From Ligustrum vulgare (lineage: Eukaryota; Streptophyta; Magnoliopsida; Lamiales; Oleaceae), in the NCBI GenBank assembly GCA_963555705.1, contig OY743179.1:16686692-16750691 (forward strand): 64,000 bases of DNA. Reading direction: 5' to 3'. The notes under the pieces were generated by a model. The model was not told the origin of the DNA, did not search any database, and saw only the letters and a program-made list of their open reading frames with translations. A program made the translations under genes and the position numbers. This document shows, in pieces, positions 1 to 11,260 of the stretch; positions within the stretch are counted from its first letter, which is position 1, and each line of letters begins with the position of its first letter.

Positions 1-757
1 TTTATTATTGATATAATGTGTAATTAAAAATGAGTTTTGAAAAAAATGATATTACAAATAATGGATAACAAACAGGGGCTAAATATTAATATCCACCAAA
101 CAGTGGCTATGTCTCATGAAATTTGATTGAAAATGAGTTTTAAAAAATGTGTGTCAAACTTAGTCACTATTTGATTTGATTTTTTAAAATTTTCTTCACA
201 TACTCATTTTCAACGACGTATTTACACAATAAAAGATTTTGCACGTAAATCCAAAATTTTTCTGTATAAAAATCATTATCCAAAAAATTATTTTATGTTT
301 AAAATGATATCAAACATGGGCTTAATTGACTCGTTTAAATATCTTAAAGGGTTAAGTTTATAATTACACACATTTAAATTTTGAAATTTTTATAATCAGG
401 TGATATGTAACTAACTACACAAGTATAAAAATAATTATCAAAATCAGATTTTGTAATTAAATACAATTGTAACTTATGAATTAGTAAAATATTAGTATAA
501 TTTGTAATTGGTCACCACTACAACCATCGTCGTCCGACCATCGTAAAAAATACAATTGTAACTTTATTTCAATTTTGTAATTAATTACAACTGTACCTTT
601 ATTTCAATTTATAACTAATTACAATTGAAACCAATTACCACCACCAATCACCAACTGAAAACAACACATCCACCACCGATCTAAATTCTTTCATTGAACC
701 CCTTTCGTGTCACCCCTTCTGTTCCTTCGAACCAAGACGTTCCAATTTGCAAATAAA
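1..757. other. AT-rich intergenic DNA
   Basis: I see no convincing coding sequence. Between about 480 and 650 the motif TACAATTGTAACT and close variants recur several times. The stretch from 640 to 750 is richer in C and A but has no usable reading frame. It flanks the 3' end of the Helitron that begins at 758. Confidence 0.6.
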
Positions 758-784
758 CTAGTATTTCTCTCGTGCGATGCACGG
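758..784 (-). other. Helitron 3' terminus: hairpin plus CTAG
   Basis: On the plus strand CTAG (758-761) is followed by a 9-nt spacer and the hairpin CGTGC-GAT-GCACG (771-783). Read on the minus strand this is the standard Helitron 3' end, a palindrome about 10 nt before CTRR. The next host base is T. Confidence 0.75.
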
Positions 785-2133
785 AAGTTATTCAAAAATA
801 TTAATTTCGATAAGTATTTGAAAAACTATAATATTTATACATAATTAAAACAAATCTAAAATGCATGAAAAATAATATTAAATCACACTATATACATGAT
901 TGTTAATTTCAATAATTTTTATGAGCTATCATCAATTTCAAAGAAAGTTCAAATTTAGTAATTTATTTAATTCTATATCATATTTGATGTAATATTATGA
1001 GTACAATATTAATTTTGTGGAATACATCAATATATTTCTTACGATTTTTGCATTCTCCCCTCGTATTTAAGTTTTCCAATTCTCATTCAAAAATATCAAT
1101 TAAAATAATTAAAAATGTGTGCTTAACTTAATCCTGCGAATATTTGTATTGACCAATAAAATTATATTTTTTTACCTATAAAATCAAATAGTCAAGAATA
1201 ATAATTACATTAATCTAGCAATTATCATGATATGACAATACGAATTGTTGGAGTAAAAAAATTATACTGAAAATCGTATACCATATAACTGTTTTTCTTT
1301 TAAGCAACTATTAAAATTAAAAATGATTAAAAAAATATAATTCATTATTAACCATAGTATTCACATTTTTCGCATTTGCCTATAGTATTTAACATTTTCA
1401 CGAAATTTCTTGCGGAAACGTTAATCACAATAATGGGTTTCATTATTTCAAATTATAATAGCTTCGTTGATTAATAAAAGACAATTTATATATTTAAATA
1501 ATAAATTACTATCATTTGTTTCTCGTATTTTAACCTTTTTTCCCTCAATTTCCATTCAAAAACACCAATCACATAATAATATATAGAATAAATAATTCAT
1601 AATATTAAAATAAGGACAACAAACAAATAAAATACATCATACAATAATAACATATTAATTATAATAACAATAAAATCAACATCAGATAGAGGCATAATAT
1701 ACTAAACAACTTTAAAATATCACTTTTATTTTCTTTTAAGAGAGAAGGGGTGGGAGGGGGGCAATTCAAAAGAAGGAAAGACAAAGAAACCCCAAAACGT
1801 CAAATATCAATATCTGTCCCTGTTCGGATATTTATCCAAGTTTATAAATTGATTTTTTTTTTCATTTTTCAAGATAAAATGTGTGGTTAAAAAGTGGAGA
1901 GAGAAAAGATATGTGGTTAAAAAATCATTACCGAAAAGTAAAAAAATTAAAATAATGCTGCTGTCGATGGACAGCCGCATATTATCAAGGCAAAAAAATT
2001 CAAGTGGGATGTTCGTCAGAGAGAGGAAAGAAAAAAAGTAGTGAAAAAAAAAAACATACTTTAACCACGCACATTTTCTCTCCACTTTTTAAACATATTT
2101 GTCACTTTTATCAATAGTATAGAAGTATAAATT

Positions 2134-3470
2134 ATAACAAAATAAAAGAGAAGAAAGAATATTACAAAAAATCAAATTAAAAAAATATACATAGCAAGAC
2201 AAAATAATAATAATAATAATAATAATAAGCATGTATTTGGTAAAAGTAAAAAAAAAAAGAATTATAAACATATTTATAAATTACACAATTTTTCAAACCA
2301 TTTTTTAAACACACATTTTCTCTCCAATTATTTTTTTACATCAAAAACATAAATAAATCAGTTTATAAACCAAACAGCATTACCAAATGAAGGCAATAGA
2401 CAAAAGAAGAATAAGATAAATGAAAAAAAAATTAAAAAAGATGTTAATTGCTGAAACAACATAATTTCTTAAATTACTTTTTATACACAAATATTTTCTC
2501 TCTACTTATTCAAAAATCATTTTTTTAAAACTCATTTCCTGCCACATTTTACCAATAAAATAATTCACATACAAATTAAAATAAAAAATTATCTACTTTT
2601 AACATTATATTCTGAGAAAATCACTATTTTAAATAATGTGATTTGTAAAATTTTTGTAGATTCTGTTCAGAAATTTAATACTTGTACGTGTATTAAAAAA
2701 TATTATTATAAAATAAAAGATAAGAATGACATATTACAAAAGACCAAACTAAAAAAATATACATAGCAAGACAAAAAAATAATAAGCATGTGTTTGGTAA
2801 AAGGAAAAAAAATATTTGTAAACATGTTTATAAATTTCACATTTTTTAAACCATTTTTTAAACATATTTTCTCTTCAATTTTCAACGACTATTTTTTACC
2901 TCAAAAAATTATATAAATCATTTTATAAATCAAACATTGTTATCAAATGGAGACAAATAGACAAAAGATTAATAAAATAAATGAAAAAAATTAAAAATTA
3001 AAAATGTGACGGCTGCTTTTCAGCGGCTGACACATTTGTTGCTTGGATTGAAAGCAATCCAAGCTGTAAGCCTTGCAAACGTTCAAAAAAAAAAAATTGT
3101 AAACAATGAACAGTAAAAGGCGCTAGCTTCTTGCACAAGATTTTTCAGTTTTAAAATGTAGTATAGATAAAAGATAAGAATGACACATTACAAAAGACAA
3201 AATTATAAAATATACTTAGTAAGATAAAAAGTAACAGCCTTGTTTGTTAAAAATTTTGTATTTAAAAACATGTTTTTTTGTTATGTTTTTTAGGTAAAAT
3301 GTGGGGTTGAAAAGTGAAGAGTAAAACTTGTGTGGTTAAAAAGTGATTTCAAAAATTGTGTTTTAAAAAATCTTGTTTGTAAACATGTTTGCCAAACAGA
3401 GGAAGAAAAAAATGAAATAAAAAAATAAGTCAAAAAAATAATTAATTTTAAAAATGGTGTCAGTCGGCTG
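2134..3470. repeat. Module A, three diverged copies of about 300 bp
   Basis: The blocks at about 2134-2445, 2697-3000 and 3170-3470 are recognisable copies of one sequence. Each contains an ATTACAAAA segment, then a TATACATAGCAAGA-like segment, then a (T)GTTTATAAA segment, and ends in a GC-rich hairpin region. Copies 1 and 2 are the closest; copy 3 is more diverged. Boundaries were set by eye. Confidence 0.6.
3145..3167 (-). other. Internal Helitron-like 5' terminus
   Basis: Reading the minus strand from 3167 gives TCTATACTACATTTTAAAAC, nearly the same as the terminus at 4450. The similarity continues inwards for about 60 bases around the shared GAACAGTAAA motif. The flanking base at 3168 gives the A expected before TC. 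No matching second CTAG hairpin was found, so this end appears to share the 3' end at 758. Confidence 0.55.
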
Positions 3471-4285
3471 CTGACACCGTTGCTTTTACTTGGAAATCAA
3501 TTGTGAAATAGAGATATAATATGTTAAATTACTTTAAAATATTACTTTTCTTTACTATAAGAACAAAATAAAGATCTGTTCAATAACTCTATTTTATCGT
3601 GTATAAATAGAATTATTTATTTATTTTTTGACATGCAAATCAAGTATTTTTGAAATAATGGGTCTTATTATTTTTCAAACTATAATATATTACTTTAATA
3701 ATAAAAGACAATTTATATAGTGAATTAATAAATTATCGTCATTTGCTTCTCAAATTTTAACTTCTTTTTTTTGTTCCATCTTCCGTTGGAAAACTCCAAT
3801 CACACAATAATATATAGGATAAATAATTCATAAAATATGATTTGTAATATTAAAGATTACAAATGATAATAGTCAAAACATAATTATAATATTGATAGCT
3901 ACACATATGGTTTGTAATATATTAAAATACGAACAACAAATAAATAAAATACCTCGTCAAATAATAATATTGAATAACTATAAAATCAACATGAAATAAA
4001 GACATAATATGCTAAACTATTTTAAAATATAATTTTTCTTTATTAAAAGAAAAAAATAAAGATCTATTCAATAACTCTATTTTATCGTTTATAAACAGAA
4101 TTTTTTGTTCATTTTCTAACATGAAAATCACGTATTTTTTAAATAATGGGTCTCATTACTTGCTTCTCGTATTTTAACTTTTTGCTTTTCCAATTTCCAT
4201 TAAAAAAACAATCAAATAATAATACATAAGATAAATAATTCATAAATATTAACATTAAATAAAAAAGGAAAAAATAAATAAATAG

Positions 4286-4360
4286 ACATGCGGCTGTCAG
4301 ACGACAGCCGCATGTTTTCAAAAAAAATTGAATTTGAATTGGGATGTCAAGGACATCCCA
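4286..4360. other. Two adjacent GC-rich perfect hairpins
   Basis: At 4286-4315 a 13-base arm (ACATGCGGCTGTC) pairs perfectly with 4303-4315 across a 4-nt loop. At 4340-4360 TGGGATGTC pairs with GACATCCCA across 3 nt. Related hairpins lie at 1955-1980 (GCTGTC arm, one mismatch), 3041-3064 (GCTTGGATTG, perfect, loop AAAG) and 3456-3478 (GGTGTCAG, perfect). They stand out sharply from the surrounding AT-rich DNA. Confidence 0.7.
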
Positions 4361-4450
4361 TTTTAACCGGGGGGGCGGGGGATGGCGAATGAACAGTAAA
4401 TGACGGCAACTTCTAGAGTAAGACTTTTCCATTATTAAATATAGTATAGA

Positions 4451-5022
4451 TACGAATCCTTTAGCCGATGATATCCATGAACTCAACCTCGTCACCAAGT
4501 TTTCCCCTCTACATAAAAGAGGGGATAAATTTACTATTCAAAATCTGTCCCATCCCTTTTCACACTTGATGGTTCATTAATATTCATTAACTGGTTTTTT
4601 TCATTTTTTTCCCCTCTTTATTTTATTTATTTATTTATATAATGTCACAAAAAATGCAAGAAAACCTGAGTGAAGATAAAAACAATATCAAGAGGCTAAA
4701 TAACACATTTTTTTCTATTCACGCAAGAAAATCAAGATGATAAATTGTAACTTTTATGTAGTCTTAATTAATTGTTATTTCAATGACGCTAAATAATATG
4801 ATTATATTAATATGATTATATTAAGATTCAGTTAATTCAATGACGCTAAATAATACAACAACTACACATTTCTCGTACGGAGTACGATTTTTCACTAGTC
4901 TTATCAAAAGACGAAATCGATAAAACAAGAATTAGCAAGTCGCATGTCTTATTCCATGCCAGTAGATTGCGACACATGACTACTACTACTTCAACACCCT
5001 CAAGCCTTCCATCCTCATGTCC
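4451..5022. other. Intergenic spacer
   Basis: There is no supported gene. The word TCAATGACGCTAAATAAT occurs twice (near 4781 and 4838) as a short direct duplication. The target-site duplication TGTCC (5018-5022) of the retrotransposon closes this segment. Confidence 0.55.
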
Positions 5023-5643
5023 TGTTGGGAATTTCGACACGTCGATTCCCACTTTACTTTTCCCACATGATCTTTCGATGTTCAAAGTAAAATAAGCAAA
5101 CAAGAAAATAAATACGAACACAGAAATTTACGTGGTTCAGCAAAATGCCTACGTCCACGGACCCTCGCCAAAGCTTTTCACTATATATTAAATTGTTACA
5201 AATATATAGACTTTCACTCACCAACCCAATCCCACAGACCACAGAGAAAATACAACAAACGAGCTTTACCACATATAATTTCTACCCTTTGACTTACACT
5301 ACAAAGAGTTACAAGAAACTTCACAATATGCTAGGCTCACAATTTTCTCTCTTTGATCACTGACTCACAATATTTGGCACTCTCCAATTGTGCTTGTGGT
5401 GCATTTCTCTTCAACAATTTGATCTCTATTTATAGGCAAAGATTAGGGACGGATTGGGAATAACAAATTCTTTCACCAACCAATCTTACCAACTTATCTC
5501 ACCTAACTCTTCACCAACTATTCTTACCTAATTAATTAGTCTTCATGTTGAGTTGTTGGTTCAATACCTAACAAATTCTTCACCAACCATTCTTACCTAA
5601 TTAATTAGTCTCCATTGTTGAATTTTGGGTCAAATACCTAACA
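5023..5643 (-). repeat. 3' LTR of retrotransposon copy 1
   Basis: This direct repeat of 6828-7448 has the same 621-bp length. The TATA box TATAAATAG lies on the minus strand at 5426-5434. The part from 5023 to about 5360 (R-U5) matches the LTRs of copy 2; the rest (U3) does not. Confidence 0.92.
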
Positions 5644-6006
5644 ATCTCCACCTTGACACAAAATTCCTCCAAGCCAAAACATTCAAATTCAATCATTGGG
5701 TAACAGGCAAGCATTTTTTCCACTTTAACAGATCTCATACTCCACCAAATGAGTATAACCACTCAGAATTATCAACGAACTCCGAGAATTTCATCGGCCC
5801 ATGTCGAAACAAAAATTGCTGAAATTTATGGTGCAACTCCCATGTTTGGTTCTCCTTGGAAGTTCATCAACCATCGACATAAAAAAAACCACATACCTTG
5901 CATCTAAACCAAACCAATGTTGTATGCGAACACAGTACCCGTGCCAGTAAGAACACATCCTCTATCATGGCAACTGGCATCATGCCATGAGGATGTTCCA
6001 TCTTAC

Positions 6007-6777
6007 TCAGAGTACATCATCACCACCCTCCACCAGGAGAGTCGCATTGTCCATCGAGCAGTTCGCCGAGTCCGCTCCACCTTTTGGACAATTTCTTCTC
6101 ACGTGCCCGGATTGACCACAGTTCCAACATGTCACCTTCTTCTTCATTGAGTTCATTCTCTTCCACTTTTCAGTAACAAGCAAATTATTATTAGATGAAT
6201 TATTGTCTCCACCTAATCGCCGCTCTTCAGAGATCAATTTACTTGTAACTTCAGCAAAATCCACCGTTTCTTTCCCGTACAACAAAATCGGTTTGATGTA
6301 CTCAAACGTGGATGGAAGAGACCAAATGAGCCTCAACGCTTTATCCTCATCTTCAACTTTGACTCCAATAAATTCCAGTTCAGAAACAATCCCATTAATA
6401 ACACTAAGATGGTCGGAGATTTTTGTACCTGCGCTCATTCTCAACGAATGAAACTGTTCCTTCAGATACAAGCGATTTGACAAGTTCTTCGTCTGATACA
6501 ACTCTTCCAGTTTTTCCCAAAGTTCCTTAGCAGCAGATATCCCATGAATATTTGCAAGAACATTCTTGGCCAAACAAAGTCGTATTGTACTAGAAGCTTT
6601 CAAATCCAAATCTTCATCAGTTTTGCTGGATTCAATTTCTTTGTCAGAACTCTCAGCTGGTTTTCCTTTCAAAGCTTTGTGCAGACCCGCCTGAATCAAG
6701 ACATCCTTGACTTGTACTTGCCACAAGCCAAAATTGATTCTCCCGTCAAATTTCTCCACATCGTACTTGACAGACAT
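6007..6777 (-). CDS. Retrotransposon Gag with CCHC zinc knuckle
   Basis: The product is a 256-aa capsid/nucleocapsid protein that would package element RNA. The N-terminal two thirds is a Copia-type gag domain (UBN2/Retrotran_gag_2 family), beginning MSVKYDVEKFDGRINFGLW with the conserved F-D-G...W start. Near residue 215 is a zinc knuckle CWNCGQSGHVRRNC (C-x2-C-x4-H-x4-C) for RNA binding. The frame is intact and stops about 365 bp before the 3' LTR, without running into a protease. It is nearly identical to the gag at 17128-17907, differing mainly by a missing 3-residue stretch (E-D-W region) near residue 57. The start codon lies about 50 bp inside the 5' LTR. Confidence 0.9.
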   Translation of the reverse strand: MSVKYDVEKFDGRINFGLWQVQVKDVLIQAGLHKALKGKPAESSDKEIESSKTDEDLDLKASSTIRLCLAKNVLANIHGISAAKELWEKLEELYQTKNLSNRLYLKEQFHSLRMSAGTKISDHLSVINGIVSELEFIGVKVEDEDKALRLIWSLPSTFEYIKPILLYGKETVDFAEVTSKLISEERRLGGDNNSSNNNLLVTEKWKRMNSMKKKVTCWNCGQSGHVRRNCPKGGADSANCSMDNATLLVEGGDDVL

Positions 6778-6813
6778 ATTTTCTTTTTCTTCAAATTATT
6801 TGAACCACCTGTA

Positions 6814-6825
6814 GCTCTGATACCA
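6814..6825 (-). other. tRNA-iMet primer binding site
   Basis: On the minus strand TGGTATCAGAGC lies two bases inside the 5' LTR. This is the usual plant primer site complementary to the 3' end of initiator-Met tRNA. Confidence 0.9.
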
Positions 6826-6827
6826 CT

Positions 6828-7448
6828 TGTTGGGAATTTCGACACGTCGATTCCCACTTTACTTTTCCCACAGGATCTTTCGATGTTCAAAATAAAATAA
6901 GCAAACAAGAAAATAAATACGAACACAAAAATTTACGTGGTTCAGCAAAATGCCTACGTCCACGGACCCTCGCCAAAGCTTTTCACTATATATTAAATTG
7001 TTACAAATATATAGACTTTCACTCACCAACCCAATCCCACAGACCACAGAGAAAATACAACAAACGAGCTTTACCACATATAATTTCTACCCTTTGACTT
7101 ACACTACAAAGAGTTACAAGAAACTTCACAATATGCTAGGCTCACAATTTTCTCTCTTTGATCACTGACTCACAATATTTGGCACTCTCCAATTGTGCTT
7201 GTGGTGCATTTCTCTTCAACAATTTGATCTCTATTTATAGGCAAAGATTAGGGACGGATTGGGAATAACAAATTCTTTCACCAACCAATCTTACCAACTT
7301 ATCTCACCTAACTCTTCACCAACCATTCTTACCTAATTAATTAGTCTTCATGTTGAATTGTTGGTTCAATACCTAACAAATTCTTCACCAACCATTCTTA
7401 CCTAATTAATTAGTCTCCATTGTTGAATTTTGGGTCAAATACCCAACA
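6828..7448 (-). repeat. 5' LTR of retrotransposon copy 1
   Basis: This is the promoter-proximal LTR in the element's own orientation. The TATA box TATAAATAG lies on the minus strand at 7231-7239. The U3 part contains a duplicated block built on ACCAACCATTCTTACC and TAATTAATTAGTCT (plus-strand sense). Confidence 0.92.
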
Positions 7449-8596
7449 TGTCCCACTGCATAATCTAGTCACTAATCAACGTTGATCATGTTCGACGAAG
7501 TATCCATCGTTGATAACATCACCACCGCTGCCGCCATCGTCCTCCAGCACTATACTTGGTCTTTCTTCTCCTTTGCACTCTGTATCAGATGCTTCGATGG
7601 TAGGGGCTTCAATAGTTGCCGCCGTTGCTAGCGCCTTTAGTGGAGGCTCTAGTGGTGATGCGAATTTGGGTGTGGGTGGAGATGAGATGAAAGAGTTAAA
7701 ATTGGGGAGGGAAGTTAGATTGGAAGAAAGGGAAGACAAACGAAATTGGGAAATATAATTAATTAAGGTTGGGTTTATATTCACCCAATTTAAGAAAATT
7801 GTTTACATTTTCCTAATTTTAAAAAGGGAATTTTGAAGTGATACCCGATCTTTTAACTAAATTAGCAAATGTGTAACTTCATTTGTTAAACCTTGAAAAC
7901 TAGAATAATAAAAAAAAAAAATTGTAAATCTGCCTTTCACAGGAAATGGAGAGAAAATCGGGATATTAATTATCAATAAGGAAAGATAGTTACACCAAAC
8001 AATTTGTAACTGACAATTTAATATGTAATCTTCAAGAATCAATTATCCATACGGTAACAAAACCGGAGAAGAAATATCGCTGTCGATTCCCTCAGTTGTT
8101 ACTGTAAAAGTTCATAATACAGTTGATATTATAGCGGAGGTTCTTCAAAGATGTTCTAAATAACTACAATCTGAAGGAGAAATAAGATACAACCTTCGTC
8201 TTGCTCGGAGAAGGTACTGTCACTAACCACCATTTCTTTGTGTTATATATATTTCTAGGATATGAATGGATGATGAGACGATTATCACCTGAGGTCCTGA
8301 ACATAAGAATTATGTAGCAAAAACATACAATGAATTATGATAATGAATTACTGAAACTTGAATCTGTATGTTTGGATATTCAAAATAAAAAGAAATAAAA
8401 AAAAAAACTTGAATCTATATTTTCATATTAAAACCTGTGTTTCATCATCATGTATTTTCATATTAAAACATGTGCATAGCCATGCCCATAGTAAATAGTA
8501 TGAAGTAACTAGATAGAATCTTTTAATAGCATACTGGAATTTGCGTTATGGTATCTCATCAGAACTAACAGTGATTATTTGAAACTTGATCAGATA
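7449..8596. other. Spacer with an unassigned 102-codon frame
   Basis: A minus-strand frame at 7476-7784 (102 codons) starts MNINPTLINYISQFRLSSLS and is rich in Ser, Pro, Ala and Glu. The plus strand has an overlapping 82-codon frame. The DNA here is more GC-rich than its surroundings, so it may be the remnant of a first exon. I do not recognise either product. Retrotransposon copy 1 sits just downstream of the minus-strand frame. From 7785 to 8596 I see nothing. Confidence 0.25.
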
Positions 8597-9166
8597 ATGG
8601 ACACAGTTAACGTTTTCACTTATTTTGATGGGGAATGGGAAGAATTCGACAACTATTGTCGTTACTCCGTGTGCGGAATTACCGCTTGGATGCACATATG
8701 ATAGACTTATCGGACTGATCGCAACACAATTAAGCAAGGATCCAAAGAAATACCAGATCAAAGTGCATTATCAGTCAGAGACGCATGCCCCCCGGTATAT
8801 CTAATGATTATTCACTGGCATTTTATTTGGATTTAAAAAAGGGCAAAACTGACAAACGCAACTACCCGCTATGTATAGATGTGTCTCTACTGAAACCGAA
8901 TCGGGCTGATGATCGAAGTGATGCAAGTCCTCATTCGGTAATTGATGCTTGCAATTCCCTTACATTAGAAGGAAATTTAAAACTTTTCCAAACAACCCCA
9001 CCCCCCGATAGAGTGCAAGAAGACGAACCGTTGTGGAAGATGTGATGGCTACGGACACAATAACAAGACTTGTCGTAATCCGGAACCTATTAAAGAAAAG
9101 TGTAACAAAAAACGAAAGAGGTCCCATCCAATGGTGTGTGAGTTGCTGGAATTTAGTTTTACATAA
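8597..9166 (+). pseudogene. Mutator-like (MULE) transposase remnant, catalytic core deleted
   Basis: The start resembles MuDR-type transposase N-termini: an ATG at 8597 gives MDTVNVFTYFDGEWEEFD. After a frameshift the similarity continues (LPLGCTYDRLIGLIATQLSK, then HYQSETHAP). A stop follows at about 8800 and the frame goes on through SPHSVIDACN. Another frameshift then leads to a C-terminal zinc knuckle, CGRCDGYGHNNKTC (C-x2-C-x4-H-x4-C), followed by a basic tail. The whole DDE catalytic and SWIM region between the two ends is missing. It is a dead, internally deleted copy. I found no terminal inverted repeats around it. Confidence 0.7.
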
Positions 9167-9233
9167 TTAATATCCAGGTAAAAATTGTATTTTAATGTCT
9201 GAACTAAGTACCATTTTTGATATTGTCAGGTTG

Positions 9234-9481
9234 ATACTGGACGAGATGATGGAGCTTCACAATGAGCACACCAGATGACGTTCTGCGTTGCTCGATAGAG
9301 ACCTCAATGGAATTGGCATTTAGATTTAGTTAGCCTGTGGAGATTTGTGTTTGATTTATACTGGACGAGATGATGGAGCTTCACAATGAGCACACCAGAT
9401 GATGTTCTGCATTGCTCGATAGAGACCTCGATGGAATTGGCATTTAGATTTAGTTAGCCTGTGGAGATTTGTGTTTGATTT
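9234..9481. repeat. 124-bp tandem duplication
   Basis: Units 9234-9357 and 9358-9481 are head-to-tail copies with about three substitutions. Each begins ATACTGGACGAGATGATGG. They lie just downstream of the MULE remnant, at a distance where a transposase 3' UTR would be. Confidence 0.9.
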
Positions 9482-10599
9482 ATTTCGTAGTCTGATTAAT
9501 CTATTGAGTTTTGTGTTTGCTTTATTCATTTGAATACTAGTTATTGAAATTTTTCTGAACACAATTGTTACTCTTGCATTATTCTTAACTTTGGAACATA
9601 TGCAAGATTATGATTTTCTTAACACTTTTGTTACTCTTGCTTCAATGGATCACCTTATAGCGATATGATGGAATGTTGGAAAAAGTTTTTTTTTACTGAA
9701 ATGCAATCATTTACAAACTCTGATGTTATATTCCCCTCCGAGACACTAGTTTTGCTAAATTTTCTACCAGTGCATTTTTTAATTTACACGTGAGGTGTTG
9801 AGCTTAAATCTTATTGTTAAGGGTCTGCCTGTACTCATGGACAAGTAGATTTGGTATTGCACGCCATGTTAGCCTCCCTGCCTTATTAGTTTACATGCCA
9901 TGTCAATAAGGTTACAAATTCAGCCAGGCAGATTACCAGGCTGATGTAGAAACAGTAGCAAGTCTTTTGTATGGATACTTTGAGAAATTCTGATTGGGTA
10001 GAAAGGGAGGTTATACTAATTGGAAACTACAGTTTCTGTGGAATCGGCTAACTTATGAGTGCAATGCTCATGTCAATTCAACGAGCAGATCACAATACTG
10101 ATGTACAAAATGTTGTGTTTTGAAATATAACAGGGGTAGATGAGTTGTGCATGAGCTGAAACTACGATTGATACAATTTTTCAAACTTCCAGAACCCTTT
10201 ATGTGATCAAATGAGTATGCCATTTTCACAACAACAACATAATTTTAATAGAAACGAAAGTCACTCGGACAGAACAATAAGAAATAGTTCAATCGTTACA
10301 ACCACTCCATAGAGTAATATTGTTTGAATCAATAAAATGAAAATCTGTATTTATTAGATGAATCATCCCTCAGTAAATACATGACTTGTTATTGTGAAAA
10401 GTAATAGATGAATCTGACGCTAGTCCCACAATCTGAAAATTTATTCATGTAGTTTGCATTTGCACTAAAACAGTAATATTCGAAGATAAGGCACCTTCAA
10501 ATATGGAAAGTGAGATTGTGGACTGTAACCTAATCTCATGCCGTGGACGGATGAATTGATGCCACACATCTTCTCACTTGATGGGTAAGGTGACTCCTG
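9482..10599. other. Spacer without recognisable genes
   Basis: This is moderately AT-rich sequence with no long frame, repeat or motif I can assign. Confidence 0.5.
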
Positions 10600-11260
10600 T
10601 ATATTGAAAATTGATGTCCATCTCCTTCTCCAAGGTTAAACCATCCCTCTCCGTATTCATGTCTTCTTGTTTCTGATTCAGTTCAACTTGTAGCTTGAAG
10701 CTTACTAGCACTTTCCACTTTCATATTCAGATCAGAGTTTTCAGCTGTCAAATGGTTAATCTAAGATGTTGAATCTCTCTCTTGATCCTGAAGTTTTTTC
10801 AGGAGATTAGAAAATTCACCATCTTTTTGTTTCTCTATTTCCCTTCTCTCGGCATGCAATGATTCAAGTTCTAGTTCAAAAATCCCATGCCTGAGCTGAG
10901 GTTTCATTTTTGTGGGTCTCATGGAACTCCGAGTCAAAAGCTCTCATTCTTTCTCATATAGTCTCTCCCTTAACTGGCTTGATTCAATTACCAGATCTGG
11001 AGTTTAGTTTTGTGGCTTCTTTATGTCAGCCTCGAGTTGAAAATTTTTCGACGACGGTACTTTTCTCCTCTTCTGTTGCCTTTTGAGTCGGATGTAATAT
11101 ATTTACTTCCTTCTCTGCTAATTCAAGATGCTCTTTCAAGTTAGAAAATCCCCCTTTCAATGCTTCCAATTCTATCTATAGTGCTTCTCTCTCTTGTTTC
11201 AATTGACCAGTGCCCTCCAGTTTCATGCTGAGACCAGCGAGGGTGGCCTGCATTGCATAA
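10600..11260 (-). pseudogene. Coiled-coil protein gene fragment, broken
   Basis: On the minus strand from about 11257 a frame begins MQATLAGLSMKLEGTGQLKQ. After one stop codon it continues as a Glu/Lys/Leu-rich heptad-like sequence (IELEALKGGFSNLKEHLELA, then EKEVNIL). More stops and frameshifts follow, but short charged stretches continue to about 10600 (e.g. FKLQVELNQKQEDMNTERDG). This is the signature of a long myosin-like coiled-coil protein. It recalls plant COP1-interactive protein 1, but the repeat-like composition makes family assignment unsafe. Confidence 0.4.

Larger units (their letters stand above)
1376..4260. repeat. Module B, three diverged copies of 270-410 bp
   Basis: The blocks at about 1376-1790, 3500-3900 and 3990-4260 share an ordered set of words: GATCTRTTCAATAACTC in the last two, and AATAATGGGT, AAAGACAATTTATAT and GATAAATAATTCATAA in most copies. 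Module B alternates with module A along the Helitron, which points to repeated duplication of a larger unit. Confidence 0.55.
758..4450 (-). mobile_element. Non-autonomous Helitron, 3.7 kb
   Basis: On the minus strand the element starts at 4450 with TCTATACTATATTTAATAAT and ends at 758 with a short hairpin, a 9-nt spacer and CTAG. The base before TC is A and the base after CTAG is T, as expected for Helitron insertion between A and T. Both ends match those of the 13-kb Helitron at 26728-39781: the 3' hairpin has the same GTGC/GCAC core. There is no helicase or RPA gene inside, so it would need proteins in trans. The interior is AT-rich, with internal repeats and GC-rich hairpins. A second Helitron-like 5' terminus lies at 3167, so this may be two related elements fused or nested. 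Confidence 0.7.
5023..7448 (-). mobile_element. Gag-only Copia-type LTR retrotransposon, copy 1
   Basis: The element is 2,426 bp. It has two 621-bp LTRs (5023-5643 and 6828-7448) with TGTTGGG...(C/T)AACA ends and a perfect 5-bp target duplication, TGTCC, at 5018-5022 and 7449-7453. Two bases inside the 5' LTR (minus strand) is a 12-nt initiator-Met tRNA primer site. A purine-rich tract (CAAGGTGGAGAT on the minus strand) abuts the 3' LTR. The only long reading frame is gag. Protease, integrase, reverse transcriptase and RNase H are absent, so it can move only with enzymes from a full-length relative. I count about 6 differences between the two LTRs, roughly 1%, so the insertion is recent. This matches the class described in plants as TR-GAG elements. 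Confidence 0.92.

Noticed and set aside
4846..5121. Minus-strand frame of 91 codons crossing the LTR edge
   Set aside because: It reads from LTR sequence straight through the target duplication into flanking DNA, so it is a chance fusion.
5054..7168. Repeated 72-codon frames on both strands of every LTR
   Set aside because: They lie in R-U5 of the LTRs, appear once per LTR, and have no protein-like features. They are repeats of the same non-coding DNA.
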